Shown: positions 16,446 through 25,776, counted from the first letter of the stretch. The stretch is DNA of 51,377 bases from Oscillospiraceae bacterium (GCA_031280825.1 JAITGE010000002.1:1-51377), one strand, 5' to 3'. Notes: a model not told the origin generated them from the letters alone. Numbers and translations: made by a program.

Positions 16446-16488
16446 ATGGCTTGTTTTGTTCCTCCTCGCGGCTTGCTTTGCTGTGAAG

Positions 16489-16517
16489 AGCATACCACAA
16501 AAAGGCGCGAATGGCAA
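16489..16517 (-). promoter_or_regulatory. sigma-A promoter of rsmA
   Basis: On the minus strand TTGCCA (16517-16512), 17-base spacer, TATGCT (16494-16489), 43 bases upstream of the rsmA start. Confidence 0.65.
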
Positions 16518-16546
16518 CAGAGTCTCAAAAAAATCATTGCAAACAG

Positions 16547-16575
16547 GTGACAAGGGCGGCGGTATGTGTTATACT
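16547..16575 (+). promoter_or_regulatory. sigma-A promoter of metG
   Basis: GTGACA at 16547-16552, 17-base spacer, TATACT at 16570-16575, about 67 bases upstream of the ATG. No T-box leader fits in this short leader. Confidence 0.65.
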
Positions 16576-16642
16576 GTGAGACAAAGCAAGGGCGCTCAGG
16601 CGGGCACAGCTTCAGTTCAATTTGAAAAGGCGGAAGACAGTT

Positions 16643-18565
16643 ATGAATACACGCGGAAGACCGCATTTTCCGAAAAGAGCGGTGATCACGGCGGGTATGC
16701 CCTATGGAAATAAGGATCTTCATTTTGGGCATATCGGCGGCGTGTTCATCCCGGCGGATATTTTTGCGCGGTTTTTGCGGGATCGCATCGGCAAGGAAAA
16801 TGTTATTTTCGTTTCCGGCACAGACTGCTATGGCGCGACGATTGAAGCAGGCTATGCGGCGGCGGTCGCCGAGGGCTTTGCGGGCGGCGTTACGGATTAT
16901 GTGAGGCAAAACCATGAAAGGCAAAAAGAAACCCTTGACCGTTACGCTGTTTCGCTCAATCTGTTCGCCGCCTCGGCCTTGGGGGAAGCGGGTGCGGTGC
17001 ACGATGCAACCTCCGCGCAGATTTTTAACCGGCTGCATGAAAACGGCGCGCTGCATTTGGAGGAAACGCTGCAATTTTTTGACGCGGAAAAAGGAGTCTT
17101 TCTCAACGGGCGGCAGGTGACGGGGCGTTGCCCGCTGCAGGGCTGCAAGTCTGAAATCGCCTACGCTGACGAATGCTCGCTGGGGCATCAATACAATCCG
17201 GCGGAACTAATCGCTCCGGTCAGTGCGCTTTCGGGCAAAGCGCCGGAAAGGGTGGCGGTGCGGAACTGGTTCTTTGATTTGCCGGGGTATACGGAGGCGA
17301 TGCAGGACGTGCTGCGCGAATGGGAGCAGGATCCCGCTTGCCGCAAAGGATTGCTGCAAACCGTCCGTGAGTTCCTGCGCAAGCCGGCTGTGTATGTCAA
17401 ACGGGAACTGGTTGACGAGATCCGGGGCTATGACGGCATGCCGCCCTTCACGGTGACGGAGGAAGAGAACAAGCCATCCCGGGCGCTTGTGTTTGCGGAT
17501 CTGGACGCAAGAGCGAAAGCGGTCGCGGTTTTGGAACGGAACAACATCCGCCTGCGCACGGGGAAAACACTGGTGCCGTTCCGGCTTTCAGGCAACGTGC
17601 GCTGGGGGATCCCCGTGCCTGAAACAGAGGGCGCGGCGGGGTTGACGTTCTGGGTGTGGCCGGAATCGCTCTGGGCGCCGATCTCTTTCACAAAAACTGT
17701 GCTGGGTGACGGCGCGCAAGGGTGTAAATGGGAGGACTGGTGGAAATCCGACGAGGCGCGGGTATACCAGTTCATTGGCGAGGATAATATTTATTTTTAC
17801 GGTATCGCGGAAATGGGGCTTTTCATGGCGCTTGGCGAAGGGTACCGCCTGCCGTGCATCATCCCCAACCATCATTTGCTGTATGGGAAAACAAAAGCCT
17901 CCAGCAGCGGCGCGGTGAAGCCGCCGAAGGCTGCCGAGCTGCTGGAGCATTACACCGCCGAGCAGCTGCGGCTGCATTTTATGAACGCCAGCTTGGGTGA
18001 GCGCAGTGTTGGCTTTGAACCGAAGGCTATTATGGGCGGCGCGGAAGGCGCGTTTGATACGGTATTGTATGAAGGCAATCTTGTGACCAACGTGTTTAAC
18101 CGTTTGGCGCGTTCCTGCTTCTATACGGCGCAAAAATATACGGGAGGGCGCCTGCCCGAAGGGGATGTCGGCGGCGAAACCCGCGAACACGCCGCGCAAA
18201 CGATTCTTTCTTATGAGCGCTTGATGGCGGAAATACAGCTGGATAAGATTTTTGAGCTGCTCAATATCTTTCTGCGTGACGCCAACAAGGATTGGTCGGT
18301 GCGCAGCAAAAGCGAAAGCTTGCCGGAGCTGGAGCAGCTGCTGGTGGATATGTTTCACGTTGTGCGTGTGGCGGTGACGCTTTTGCATCCGATTGTGCCG
18401 GAGGGCTGCGAAGGGCTGCGGGATTATCTTGGTGTGGATGAACGCATTTGGGATTGGGAGTATATTTTTGAGCCATTGCGCTTTTTCACCGCGCGGGAGC
18501 ATTGCTTTAAGTTTTTGGAGCCGCGCCTAGATTTTTTCCGGAAGCATGAATCGCAACTGAAGTAA
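16643..18565 (+). CDS. metG: methionyl-tRNA synthetase, divergent clostridial form
   Basis: Charges tRNA-Met. The 640-residue class I synthetase shows GMPYGNKDLHFGHIGGVF (HIGH-like HFGH at 27-30), a zinc knuckle with Cys163, Cys168, Cys178 and His182, the WVWPESLWAPISF and YQFIGEDNIYFYGI blocks of the MetRS catalytic core, and an anticodon-binding helical domain. The KMSKS loop is not canonical: LLYGKTKASSSGAV (412-425) stands in its place. I recall the same replacement in MetRS-like proteins of some gut Clostridia. No C-terminal tRNA-binding domain is present. ATG 16643 follows AAAGGCGGA. No T-box leader is seen. Whether a second, canonical MetRS exists in this genome is unknown. Confidence 0.85.
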   Translation: MNTRGRPHFPKRAVITAGMPYGNKDLHFGHIGGVFIPADIFARFLRDRIGKENVIFVSGTDCYGATIEAGYAAAVAEGFAGGVTDYVRQNHERQKETLDRYAVSLNLFAASALGEAGAVHDATSAQIFNRLHENGALHLEETLQFFDAEKGVFLNGRQVTGRCPLQGCKSEIAYADECSLGHQYNPAELIAPVSALSGKAPERVAVRNWFFDLPGYTEAMQDVLREWEQDPACRKGLLQTVREFLRKPAVYVKRELVDEIRGYDGMPPFTVTEEENKPSRALVFADLDARAKAVAVLERNNIRLRTGKTLVPFRLSGNVRWGIPVPETEGAAGLTFWVWPESLWAPISFTKTVLGDGAQGCKWEDWWKSDEARVYQFIGEDNIYFYGIAEMGLFMALGEGYRLPCIIPNHHLLYGKTKASSSGAVKPPKAAELLEHYTAEQLRLHFMNASLGERSVGFEPKAIMGGAEGAFDTVLYEGNLVTNVFNRLARSCFYTAQKYTGGRLPEGDVGGETREHAAQTILSYERLMAEIQLDKIFELLNIFLRDANKDWSVRSKSESLPELEQLLVDMFHVVRVAVTLLHPIVPEGCEGLRDYLGVDERIWDWEYIFEPLRFFTAREHCFKFLEPRLDFFRKHESQLK

Positions 18566-18598
18566 TGAAGCGCTGCGGAGCTTGCGCGCGGGTTTTGC

Positions 18599-18627
18599 TT
18601 GCATTTTTTTGAGAATGATTGTATAAT
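18599..18627 (+). promoter_or_regulatory. sigma-A promoter of the MFS-to-leuS operon
   Basis: TTGCAT at 18599-18604, 17-base spacer, perfect TATAAT at 18622-18627. The genes from 18664 to 25776 follow with gaps too small for other visible promoters. Confidence 0.85.
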
Positions 18628-18663
18628 GACGGGGACACAGGCTATCAGAAAGGGGGTTATTTC

Positions 18664-20232
18664 ATGGCAGAACAAACGGCGCAGTTAAAATTGAATTACA
18701 AAAAAACGATCCTCACGGGCTTTGGGTTCATGGCGTCCTGCGTTGCCTGGGCGGTGTATGATCCTTATATCACGAAGCTGCTGGATCACCTGCTGGGGGC
18801 AAGCCCCACAGTCGCCGCCTGGAGCGAAAAGCTGGCGAGCGTATCCTTCCTGCAGCGATTCATGGAATCCCAGGGCAACAGCGCGGTGAGTGCGGCGGGG
18901 AGGTTTACCATCGTGCCGCTGCTCATCGGCTTCATCATGACCTTTGATAACATCTTCGGCGTAATTTTCCAGCCGACCTTTGGTAAGCTTTCAGATCGCT
19001 GCCATTCACGCTTCGGCAAGCGCCGCCCGTTCATTCTTTTTGGCGCGCCGGTTTCGGCGCTGCTTTTCGCGCTGATCCCTTTGATGGGGACAATCCCGGC
19101 GACCATGGTCTGTGTGATCCTTTTCGTTTTCGTCATGAGTCTTTGGCGTGCTCCCGTGGTGGCGCTGATGCCGGATCTCACGCCGCCGGAGCTGCGCAGC
19201 CAGGGCAATGCTGTGATCAACCTGATGGGCGGCATCGGCACGGCGCTGGCGACGGTGCTCGGCACGATCGTGACGGCGTTTTATTTGAAAGCCAACGGCA
19301 TGACCAAGGATTCCCCCGGCTATGATGAGTTCAAAACCTTCCCTTATGTTTTTCTCAGTGTCGGGGCGATTATGGTGCTGGGGATGGTCGTGGTGATGCT
19401 GTTCGTCAAAGAAAAGGACAGCCGCCTGCTCAGCGGGGATATTATCGCTTCGCGCGACGAGGTCGCCCGCCGCGCTGCGGAAAAGAAAGCCGAGGCGGAG
19501 CAAAAAGCGGAGCTGAAGGCGCAAAAGCTTGGCAAGGCGGAACGCCGCAGCCTGCTATTCATGTTGGGCGGTCTGTTCTTCCTTTATTGCGGCTCCAATG
19601 CCATCCAAACCTTTTTTGCGCTGTTCGCTTCCGAAATTTTGCACCGTGATACCGCCGAGGCGCAGCGCCTTATGCTGGTGTTTGCGGTTGCGACCGCCGC
19701 AGCCGCTATCCCTGCGGGGTGGCTGGGCAAAAAGCTTGGGCGTAAAAAGACCATACTATTGGGGCTGGGGATTTTTTTGGCGGCGTTCGTCGTGTTTTTT
19801 GCCGTGTTCGCCGCCGTCGGCGCGCGCAAGGGCTTTTCGCTTGGGGATTATGTCGCGCTCAACCGCGATGATCCGAACAATCCCACGGTCAGCGCAACCG
19901 CGGGGATGCTCAACGCGCTGGTGTTCCCGGTGTTGATTCTGGCAGGCTTTGGCAATATGCTGATCACCGTGAACACGCTGCCACTGGTGCTGGAAATCGG
20001 CGGGCTGAAAAAAGTTGGCACCTTCACGGGCTATTACTATACCGCGACGTTTTCCGCGCAGATTGCTTCCCCCATCGTTTACGGCTTCTTCCGCATGTTC
20101 AGCGGCACGTATCTTTCGCTGTTCTATTACAGCCCCATCGCCTTCGCGCTGGCAGCGGCGGTGATTGTGTTCGTCCGCCACGGTGAAGCAATTCCGGAAA
20201 AGGTGTTAAAAGAAATTGAAGAAAAGGAGTAG
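18664..20232 (+). CDS. MFS transporter (sugar carrier-like)
   Basis: The 522-residue membrane protein has about 12 hydrophobic segments split by a charged, Lys/Glu/Ala-rich cytoplasmic loop (about residues 265-295). The motif SDRCHSRFGKRRPFILFG after the third segment is the typical MFS/GPH loop signature, close to sucrose and glycoside carriers. YDPYITKLLDHLLG near the N-terminus and GFMASCVAWAVYDPY also fit that group. The ATG at 18664 follows AAAGGGGG; an upstream in-frame start at 18619 is inside the promoter. It heads the operon that continues with an ABC system and nadD. Substrate unknown; a sugar or glycoside is a reasonable guess. Confidence 0.82.
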   Translation: MAEQTAQLKLNYKKTILTGFGFMASCVAWAVYDPYITKLLDHLLGASPTVAAWSEKLASVSFLQRFMESQGNSAVSAAGRFTIVPLLIGFIMTFDNIFGVIFQPTFGKLSDRCHSRFGKRRPFILFGAPVSALLFALIPLMGTIPATMVCVILFVFVMSLWRAPVVALMPDLTPPELRSQGNAVINLMGGIGTALATVLGTIVTAFYLKANGMTKDSPGYDEFKTFPYVFLSVGAIMVLGMVVVMLFVKEKDSRLLSGDIIASRDEVARRAAEKKAEAEQKAELKAQKLGKAERRSLLFMLGGLFFLYCGSNAIQTFFALFASEILHRDTAEAQRLMLVFAVATAAAAIPAGWLGKKLGRKKTILLGLGIFLAAFVVFFAVFAAVGARKGFSLGDYVALNRDDPNNPTVSATAGMLNALVFPVLILAGFGNMLITVNTLPLVLEIGGLKKVGTFTGYYYTATFSAQIASPIVYGFFRMFSGTYLSLFYYSPIAFALAAAVIVFVRHGEAIPEKVLKEIEEKE

Positions 20233-20244
20233 GGGGAGAACGAA

Positions 20245-20946
20245 ATGAACAGCTTAGTTTCCATTAAAAACCTCAGCAAATCCTATGGCTCGCTGCAGGT
20301 TTTGGAAAATATCAGCCTAGAGCTGGCCGCCGGGCAAATCATTGGCTTGATGGGTCCGAACGGCTGCGGCAAAACGAGCCTAATGAAGATCCTTACGGGC
20401 ATGATCAACGATTACAGCGGCGAGGTGCTGATTGCGGGGCGGTCGATCGGGGCATACACCAAAAGCATTGTCGCCTATTTGCCGGACAAGAGCTTTCTGT
20501 CGCCCTGGATGGACTGCAAAGGTGCCATCGGTCTGTTCGCGGATTTTCACGCGAATTTTGACGTGAAAAAGGCCTATGATATGCTGGCGGCGCTGCAGCT
20601 GAACCCCAAGCAAAAGGTGAAAGCAATGAGTAAGGGGATGCAGGAAAAGCTCCTGCTGCTGCTGGTGATGTGCCGCAGCGCGCAGTTTTATGTGCTGGAT
20701 GAGCCTTTGGGCGGGGTTGACCCTTCCGCGCGGCAATACATTATGGATACCATCCTGGGCAACCGTCCGCAAGACTCGACGATTTTGCTTTCGACGCACA
20801 TGATCTACGACATGGAGCAGGTGTTTGACGCCGCGCTGATGATCGGACGCAAGCAGGTGCTGCTTTATGACACCGTTGCGCATTTGCAGGCGCAGGGGAA
20901 AACCCTGGATTCGCTTTTTAAGGAGGTGTTCCCTTATGTTGGCTAA
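20245..20946 (+). CDS. ABC transporter ATP-binding protein
   Basis: The 233-residue ATPase has Walker A GPNGCGKTS (about residues 36-44), signature region AMSKGMQEKLLLL (variant of LSGGQ: MSKGM), Walker B FYVLDEPLGGVDP and the H-loop LLSTHMIYD. It resembles the short ATPases of YtrB/antibiotic-export type systems, whose signature is often SKGM. The start follows AGGGGGAGAACG. It overlaps by eleven bases the following permease gene, so the two form one transporter. No GntR regulator, common beside this type, is seen. Confidence 0.9.
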   Translation: MNSLVSIKNLSKSYGSLQVLENISLELAAGQIIGLMGPNGCGKTSLMKILTGMINDYSGEVLIAGRSIGAYTKSIVAYLPDKSFLSPWMDCKGAIGLFADFHANFDVKKAYDMLAALQLNPKQKVKAMSKGMQEKLLLLLVMCRSAQFYVLDEPLGGVDPSARQYIMDTILGNRPQDSTILLSTHMIYDMEQVFDAALMIGRKQVLLYDTVAHLQAQGKTLDSLFKEVFPYVG

Positions 20947-21769
20947 GCTACTGAAGCACGATTTTTTGCAATCAGGGCGATTGTTCATATGGCAAATTTT
21001 GGGCGGCGTCGGTATTGGCTTAATCGTTACTGTCATTTCAATGCAAAAAAACATCGGTAAGGGACTGCTGCTTCCGGCGATTTTGCTGGAGCTTTTACTT
21101 GTGATCCTGCCGTGGATTATGATCTTCCTGGGTCTGGTGTTCATTGTTGTGCATGTGCAGCGTTCGCTTTTTACCGAGCGGGGCTACCTGCTGTTTTCGC
21201 TGCCGGTTTCAAGCGAGTCGCTGCTGCTCTCCAAGTTTCTGACGGGTGCGGCGTGGCTCACCATCAATTTCCTGGTGGCGTTCGGGCTGTACGCAGTTGC
21301 GGGCAGAACGTTCTATAATTTGATGAACAATCTTTCGGACGATTTGCGGGAAAGCATTGGCGCGAATATGGAGGATATGCCGCAAAATCCTATCTCGACG
21401 CTTTTTGAAGAGCTGCTGCCAAGCCCGAAATCGGCGGCGGTTATCGGCGCGGTTCTGCTGGCAATCATCCTGATGATTTTTCTGCTCCTGATGATGATCG
21501 TAATCTTTACGATGACGGTGAGCAATGTTCGTCCCTTTCAAGAGCACGTGGGGCTGTGGGGCTTCTTGTTCTTGATCGCAAACATTGCGGTTGCTGTCGT
21601 TTTGACGGTGCAGGTCGCAAAGGTGATTCGGCTCACGCCCTTCACGATGCAGCTCCTGGGGGAAGCTGTCACGCCAAATCTGACGCTCGGGCTTGTGCCG
21701 CTGATGATGACTGCCGGGCTGTTCTTCCTCACCAATTGGCTGCTAAAGCGCAAGATCAGCCTGAAGTGA
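20936..21769 (+). CDS. ABC transporter permease
   Basis: The 277-residue protein has about six hydrophobic segments: two near residues 17-65 (FIWQILGGVGIGLIVTVI and LLLVILPWIMIFLGLVFIV), one near 100-120, a long one in the middle (AVLLAIILMIFLLLMMIVI), then GLWGFLFLIANIAVAVVL and a final one before KRKISLK. A RGYLLFSLPVS motif after the second pair is typical of ABC-2-like permeases partnered with YtrB-like ATPases. The ATG at 20936 has an ideal AAGGAGG nine bases upstream and overlaps the ATPase. Substrate unknown. Confidence 0.82.
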   Translation: MLAKLLKHDFLQSGRLFIWQILGGVGIGLIVTVISMQKNIGKGLLLPAILLELLLVILPWIMIFLGLVFIVVHVQRSLFTERGYLLFSLPVSSESLLLSKFLTGAAWLTINFLVAFGLYAVAGRTFYNLMNNLSDDLRESIGANMEDMPQNPISTLFEELLPSPKSAAVIGAVLLAIILMIFLLLMMIVIFTMTVSNVRPFQEHVGLWGFLFLIANIAVAVVLTVQVAKVIRLTPFTMQLLGEAVTPNLTLGLVPLMMTAGLFFLTNWLLKRKISLK

Positions 21770-22362
21770 GGCGCGTCGGAATCTTTGGCGGCACGTTTGA
21801 CCCGCCGCATTTGGGGCATTCCCGCGCTGCCGCCTTCTTTGCCAACGCTTTGGCGCTGGAACGGGTTTGGATTCTTCCCGCCGGCTTGCCGCCGATGAAG
21901 GAAGCGCCGCAAACCGCTGCGGCGGAGCGCCTGCAGCTGTGCCGCTTGGCCTTTGCGGGCGATGCGCGGTTTGAGGTGCGCGATGGGGAGTTGCGCCGCG
22001 CGGGCGTGAGTTATACGGTTGACACGGTGCGCGAGGTACGGGCGGCGGTACGGGACGCAGAGCTGTATTTGCTTGTTGGCACGGATCAGTTGCGCAATTT
22101 TACGTGCTGGAAGGATTGGTGGGAGATACTGGAAATGTGCAGGCTCTGTGCGTTGCCGCGTGGCGCGGCAACGCCGGCAGTTCCTCCGGCGTTGCCGCGC
22201 GATCGCCTTTGCTTGCTTACGGGCTTTGCACCGCTGGCGACCAGCGCAAGTGAAATCCGGCGCAAGCTGGCGGCAGGGGAGGATGCGGCGGCGCTTCTCG
22301 CAGCGCCCGTATATGAGTATATTGTGAAAAAGGGGCTATATGGAGCGAATCCGAACGCATGA
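21766..22362 (+). CDS. nadD: nicotinate-nucleotide adenylyltransferase
   Basis: Transfers AMP from ATP to nicotinate mononucleotide, a required step of NAD synthesis. The 198-residue protein starts VRRVGIFGGTFDPPHLGHSR with the nucleotide-binding HxGH. It continues with VWILPAGLPPMK, YTVDTV, LLVGTDQLRNFTCWKDW and a C-terminal TSASEIRR (the ISSTxIR equivalent). The start is a GTG at 21766, whose last base pair overlaps the permease stop (GTGA), so it is coupled. The start of yqeK lies inside its end. This nadD-yqeK-rsfS order is standard in Firmicutes. Confidence 0.95.
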   Translation: MRRVGIFGGTFDPPHLGHSRAAAFFANALALERVWILPAGLPPMKEAPQTAAAERLQLCRLAFAGDARFEVRDGELRRAGVSYTVDTVREVRAAVRDAELYLLVGTDQLRNFTCWKDWWEILEMCRLCALPRGAATPAVPPALPRDRLCLLTGFAPLATSASEIRRKLAAGEDAAALLAAPVYEYIVKKGLYGANPNA

Positions 22363-22981
22363 GCAGGCGCAGGCGCTGATGGCTTCCTTGCTGCCGCCGG
22401 AACGGCTGCGGCACAGCGTTTGTGTCGCCGATGCCGCTGAAAAATTGGCGCGGCGCTGCGGTGCCGACGCTGAGAAGGCTTGGCTTGCGGGCATGCTGCA
22501 CGATTGCATGAAATACGCGCCGCCGGAGCTGCAGCAAAAGCTGTGCGCCCGCAACGGCACGCCACTTTCGGCGGTGGATTTGGATTCCCCGAAGGTTTGG
22601 CACGCTTTTGCCGCCGCCGCTTATTTGCGGCTGGAATGCGGCGTTACGGATGCGGAAATCCTCAACGCCGTGCGCTGGCATACGACCGGGCGGGCAGGAA
22701 TGACGCTGCTTGAAAAAGTAGTGTTTGTCGCGGATCTTATATCGGACGACCGCGTATATCCGGATGTCGCGCAGGTGCGGGCTTTGGCGGCGGAGCAGCT
22801 TGACGCCGCAGCAAAATATATACTGGAATATCTGTTTGCCAAGCTGGAGCGCGAGGGAAAGCGCATGGAGCATCCCGCGTCGCGCGCTTGGTATGATGAA
22901 TTGATCAGGGAAGCTCAAGAGGGAGGAATATTGCATGAACCCACGGGAACTGCTGCAAACGCTTGCGAAGCTGCTGGATGA
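22340..22981 (+). CDS. yqeK: bis(5'-nucleosyl)-tetraphosphatase, HD domain (YqeK)
   Basis: Hydrolyses diadenosine tetraphosphate (Ap4A) symmetrically. The 213-residue HD-domain protein shows LRHSVCVADAAEKLA (first His), WLAGMLHDCMKY (HD pair), LDSPKVWHAFAAA and ILNAVRWHTTGRAGM (later His) and VVFVADLISDDRVY (Asp), the YqeK iron-site set. It overlaps nadD by 23 bases and rsfS by 47 bases; its last 15 residues are encoded inside rsfS and are unusual for the family, so they may be a lost original stop. The start lies next to a weak purine-rich site. Confidence 0.9.
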   Translation: MERIRTHEQAQALMASLLPPERLRHSVCVADAAEKLARRCGADAEKAWLAGMLHDCMKYAPPELQQKLCARNGTPLSAVDLDSPKVWHAFAAAAYLRLECGVTDAEILNAVRWHTTGRAGMTLLEKVVFVADLISDDRVYPDVAQVRALAAEQLDAAAKYILEYLFAKLEREGKRMEHPASRAWYDELIREAQEGGILHEPTGTAANACEAAG

Positions 22982-23279
22982 AAAGAAGGCCTTGGATTTA
23001 ACGGCAATTCATACCACAGAGCAAACGATTATCACCGATTATTTTTTGTTGGCGACCGGTACAAGCTCCACGCATGTCAAGGCGTTGGCGGAAGAACTGG
23101 AGCACGAGATGAAGAAGCGGCACGGGCTTTTGCCGCGCGGTATTGAGGGACGCGCCAGCGGCTGGATTTTATTGGATTACGGCACGGTGCTTGTGCATAT
23201 CTTCCAAAAGGAACAACGTGAATACTACAATCTCGAACGGCTTTGGGAGGATGGCGAGGCTGTGGATTTGGGGCTGTAG
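22935..23279 (+). CDS. rsfS: ribosomal silencing factor RsfS
   Basis: Binds L14 on the large subunit and blocks joining of ribosomal subunits under nutrient stress. The 114-residue protein has the DUF143 core: LDLTAIHTTEQTIITDYFLLATGTS (about 21-44), HVKALAEELE, GRASGWILLDYGTVLVHIF and EQREYYNLERLW. The start follows GGGAGGAATATTGC. It is normally flanked by nadD/yqeK, as here. Length is typical. Confidence 0.93.
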   Translation: MNPRELLQTLAKLLDEKKALDLTAIHTTEQTIITDYFLLATGTSSTHVKALAEELEHEMKKRHGLLPRGIEGRASGWILLDYGTVLVHIFQKEQREYYNLERLWEDGEAVDLGL

Positions 23280-23361
23280 GGAGGACTGTGCACGTGGCAG
23301 GAATGATCTCATTTGGCTTGGCAGGCGGTTGACCCGATATTGATGAAAGGCTTGATACCTT

Positions 23362-25776
23362 ATGCAAAAGATACCTTATAACCCAAAAGCGATTGAGGAA
23401 AAATGGCGCAAGCGCTGGGAAGAAAACGCTGTTTTCCGCGCCAAGCAGGATTTTACGCTGCCACCATATTACGCGCTGATCGAATTTCCGTATCCTTCGG
23501 CGGCGGGGCTGCATGTCGGGCACGCCCGCCCCTATACGGGGCTAGATATTATTGCCAGAAAACGCCGGATGCAGGGCTACAATGTGCTGTTTCCCATGGG
23601 CTGGGACGCTTTCGGCTTGCCGACAGAAAACTTTGCGATTAAAAACCATGTGCATCCCGCGATTGTGACAAAAAACAACATTGCCCGCGCCAAAGCACAG
23701 GTGCAGGCGTTGGGCATCTCCTTCGACTGGAGCCGCGAGCTGAACACCACCGACCCGTCTTACTATAAATGGACGCAGTGGATTTTTTTGGAGCTGTTTA
23801 AGCGCGGGCTGGCATATAAAAAGGAAATGGCGGTCAACTGGTGCACCAGCTGTAAATGCGTGTTGGCAAACGAAGAGGTCGTCGCCGGGGTGTGTGAACG
23901 CTGCGGTAACGAGGTCGTCCGCAAAACCAAAAGCCAGTGGATGCTCAAAATCACCGAATACGCGCAGCGCTTGGGCGATGATCTGGACGGCGTGGATTAT
24001 ATTGAGCGCGTCAAGACCCAGCAGCGCAACTGGATTGGGCGCTCCACCGGGGCGCAGCTGCGCTTTGCGACCACGGCGGGCGAGACGATGGAGATTTATA
24101 CCACGCGGCCGGATACCCTCTTTGGCGCGACGTATATGGTCATGTCGCCGGAGCATCCCTTGCTGGAAGCGTGGGCGGATCAGCTTGAAAATTACAGTGA
24201 GGTGTTGGCGTATAAGCGTGAGGCGGCGAAAAAATCCGATTTTGAACGCACGGAAATCAACAAGGATAAAACCGGCGTGCGTCTGCAGGGCGTGGCGGCG
24301 ATCAACCCGGTCAACGGCAAAAAAATTCCGATTTTTATATCTGACTATGTGCTGATCTCCTATGGAACGGGTGCGATTATGGCGGTGCCCGGGCACGATA
24401 CCCGCGACTGGGAGTTTGCCAAAGCATATCACCTGCCCATTGTTGAGGTGGTCGCGGGCGGCAACGTGGCGCGGGAAGCCTTCACCGATTGCGCGACCGG
24501 CACGATGGTGAATTCCGGCTTTTTGGACGGGCTTTCTGTGGAAGACGCCAAGAAAAGAATCACCGCGTGGATCGCCGAGCAGGGCATCGGTGGCGAAAAA
24601 GTGAATTTCAAGCTGCGCGATTGGGTGTTTGCGCGCCAGCGATACTGGGGCGAGCCAATCCCGGTGGTGCATTGCCCGTGCTGCGGCACGGTTGCGCTGC
24701 CGGAGGCTGCGTTGCCGCTGGAGTTGCCGCTCGTGGAAAATTATGCGCCGACGGAAACAGGCGAATCGCCGCTTTCAGCGCTGGATGCCTGGGTGAACGT
24801 TTCTTGCCCGCAGTGCGGCAAGCCCGCAAAGCGCGAAACCGACACCATGCCCCAGTGGGCCGGCTCATCGTGGTATTTTTTGCGTTATTGCGACCCGCAA
24901 AACGCCGCCGCAATCGCGGATCCCGCCGCACTTCAATATTGGATGCCTGTCAATTGGTATAACGGCGGAATGGAGCATACTACCCTCCATCTGCTTTATA
25001 GCCGTTTTTGGCATAAGTTCCTTTATGATATCGGCGTCGTCGCTGAGCCTGAGCCATATGCAAAGCGCACAAGCCAGGGCATGATCTTGGGCGAGGACGG
25101 CGAGAAAATGAGCAAATCCCGCGGTAATGTAGTCAATCCCGACGACATCATTGCGCAATATGGCGCGGATACCATGCGGCTTTATATCATGTTTATCGGT
25201 GATTTTGAGAAGGCGGCCGCATGGAATTCCGCTTCGGTGCGCGGATGCCGCCGTTTTCTGGAGCGTACATGGGCGCTGCAAGCGATGCTTACGCCCGGCG
25301 AGGGCTACAGTGCTGCGTTGGAAGGCGCGTTTCACCGTACGGTACGCAAGGTGGATCAGGATACGGAAGCGCTCAAGCACAATACCGCCATTGCCGCGCT
25401 GATGACTTTGCTCAACGATGTTTATGATGCGGGCAGCATAACACGCGGGGAGCTGCGTGTGTTTTTGCTGTTGCTCAGCCCCTTTGCGCCGCACATGGCG
25501 GAGGAGCTTTGGGAATTCTGCGCTTTCGGCGGTGAAATCAATGCGCAGAGTTGGCCGCGCTACGACGAAGCGAAGTGCGCCGAACAAAGCATTGAGCTGG
25601 CGGTGCAGGTCAATGGTAAGGTGAAGGGGAGGATCGTCACGGCGGCAGATGCCTCTGAAGCCGACGTGCTTCTGCAGGCAAAAACAGAAGAAAAGACCGC
25701 AGAAGCCATAGCGGGCAAGCAGATTGTGAAGGAGTTATATATCAAAGGGCGGCTGGTGAACCTAGTTGTGCGCTAA
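23362..25776 (+). CDS. leuS: leucyl-tRNA synthetase
   Basis: Charges tRNA-Leu. The 804-residue class I enzyme has LIEFPYPSAAGLHVGHARPY (HIGH signature region, about 36-55), the CP1 editing domain with TTRPDTLFGATYMVM and GTGAIMAVPGHDTRDWEFA, Zn-type cysteines around CTSCKCVL...CERCGNEV, the ATP loop EDGEKMSKSRGNVV, the anticodon-binding helical domain and a C-terminal extension ending NLVVR. All signatures are intact. ATG 23362 has only a moderate upstream site (GAAAGG). About 80 bases separate it from rsfS, and no T-box leader was found. Confidence 0.97.
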   Translation: MQKIPYNPKAIEEKWRKRWEENAVFRAKQDFTLPPYYALIEFPYPSAAGLHVGHARPYTGLDIIARKRRMQGYNVLFPMGWDAFGLPTENFAIKNHVHPAIVTKNNIARAKAQVQALGISFDWSRELNTTDPSYYKWTQWIFLELFKRGLAYKKEMAVNWCTSCKCVLANEEVVAGVCERCGNEVVRKTKSQWMLKITEYAQRLGDDLDGVDYIERVKTQQRNWIGRSTGAQLRFATTAGETMEIYTTRPDTLFGATYMVMSPEHPLLEAWADQLENYSEVLAYKREAAKKSDFERTEINKDKTGVRLQGVAAINPVNGKKIPIFISDYVLISYGTGAIMAVPGHDTRDWEFAKAYHLPIVEVVAGGNVAREAFTDCATGTMVNSGFLDGLSVEDAKKRITAWIAEQGIGGEKVNFKLRDWVFARQRYWGEPIPVVHCPCCGTVALPEAALPLELPLVENYAPTETGESPLSALDAWVNVSCPQCGKPAKRETDTMPQWAGSSWYFLRYCDPQNAAAIADPAALQYWMPVNWYNGGMEHTTLHLLYSRFWHKFLYDIGVVAEPEPYAKRTSQGMILGEDGEKMSKSRGNVVNPDDIIAQYGADTMRLYIMFIGDFEKAAAWNSASVRGCRRFLERTWALQAMLTPGEGYSAALEGAFHRTVRKVDQDTEALKHNTAIAALMTLLNDVYDAGSITRGELRVFLLLLSPFAPHMAEELWEFCAFGGEINAQSWPRYDEAKCAEQSIELAVQVNGKVKGRIVTAADASEADVLLQAKTEEKTAEAIAGKQIVKELYIKGRLVNLVVR

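Noticed and set aside
16576-16642. T-box leader for metG
   Set aside because: The leader is only about 60 bases and lacks the T-box sequence; leaders of leuS and pheS are likewise too short.
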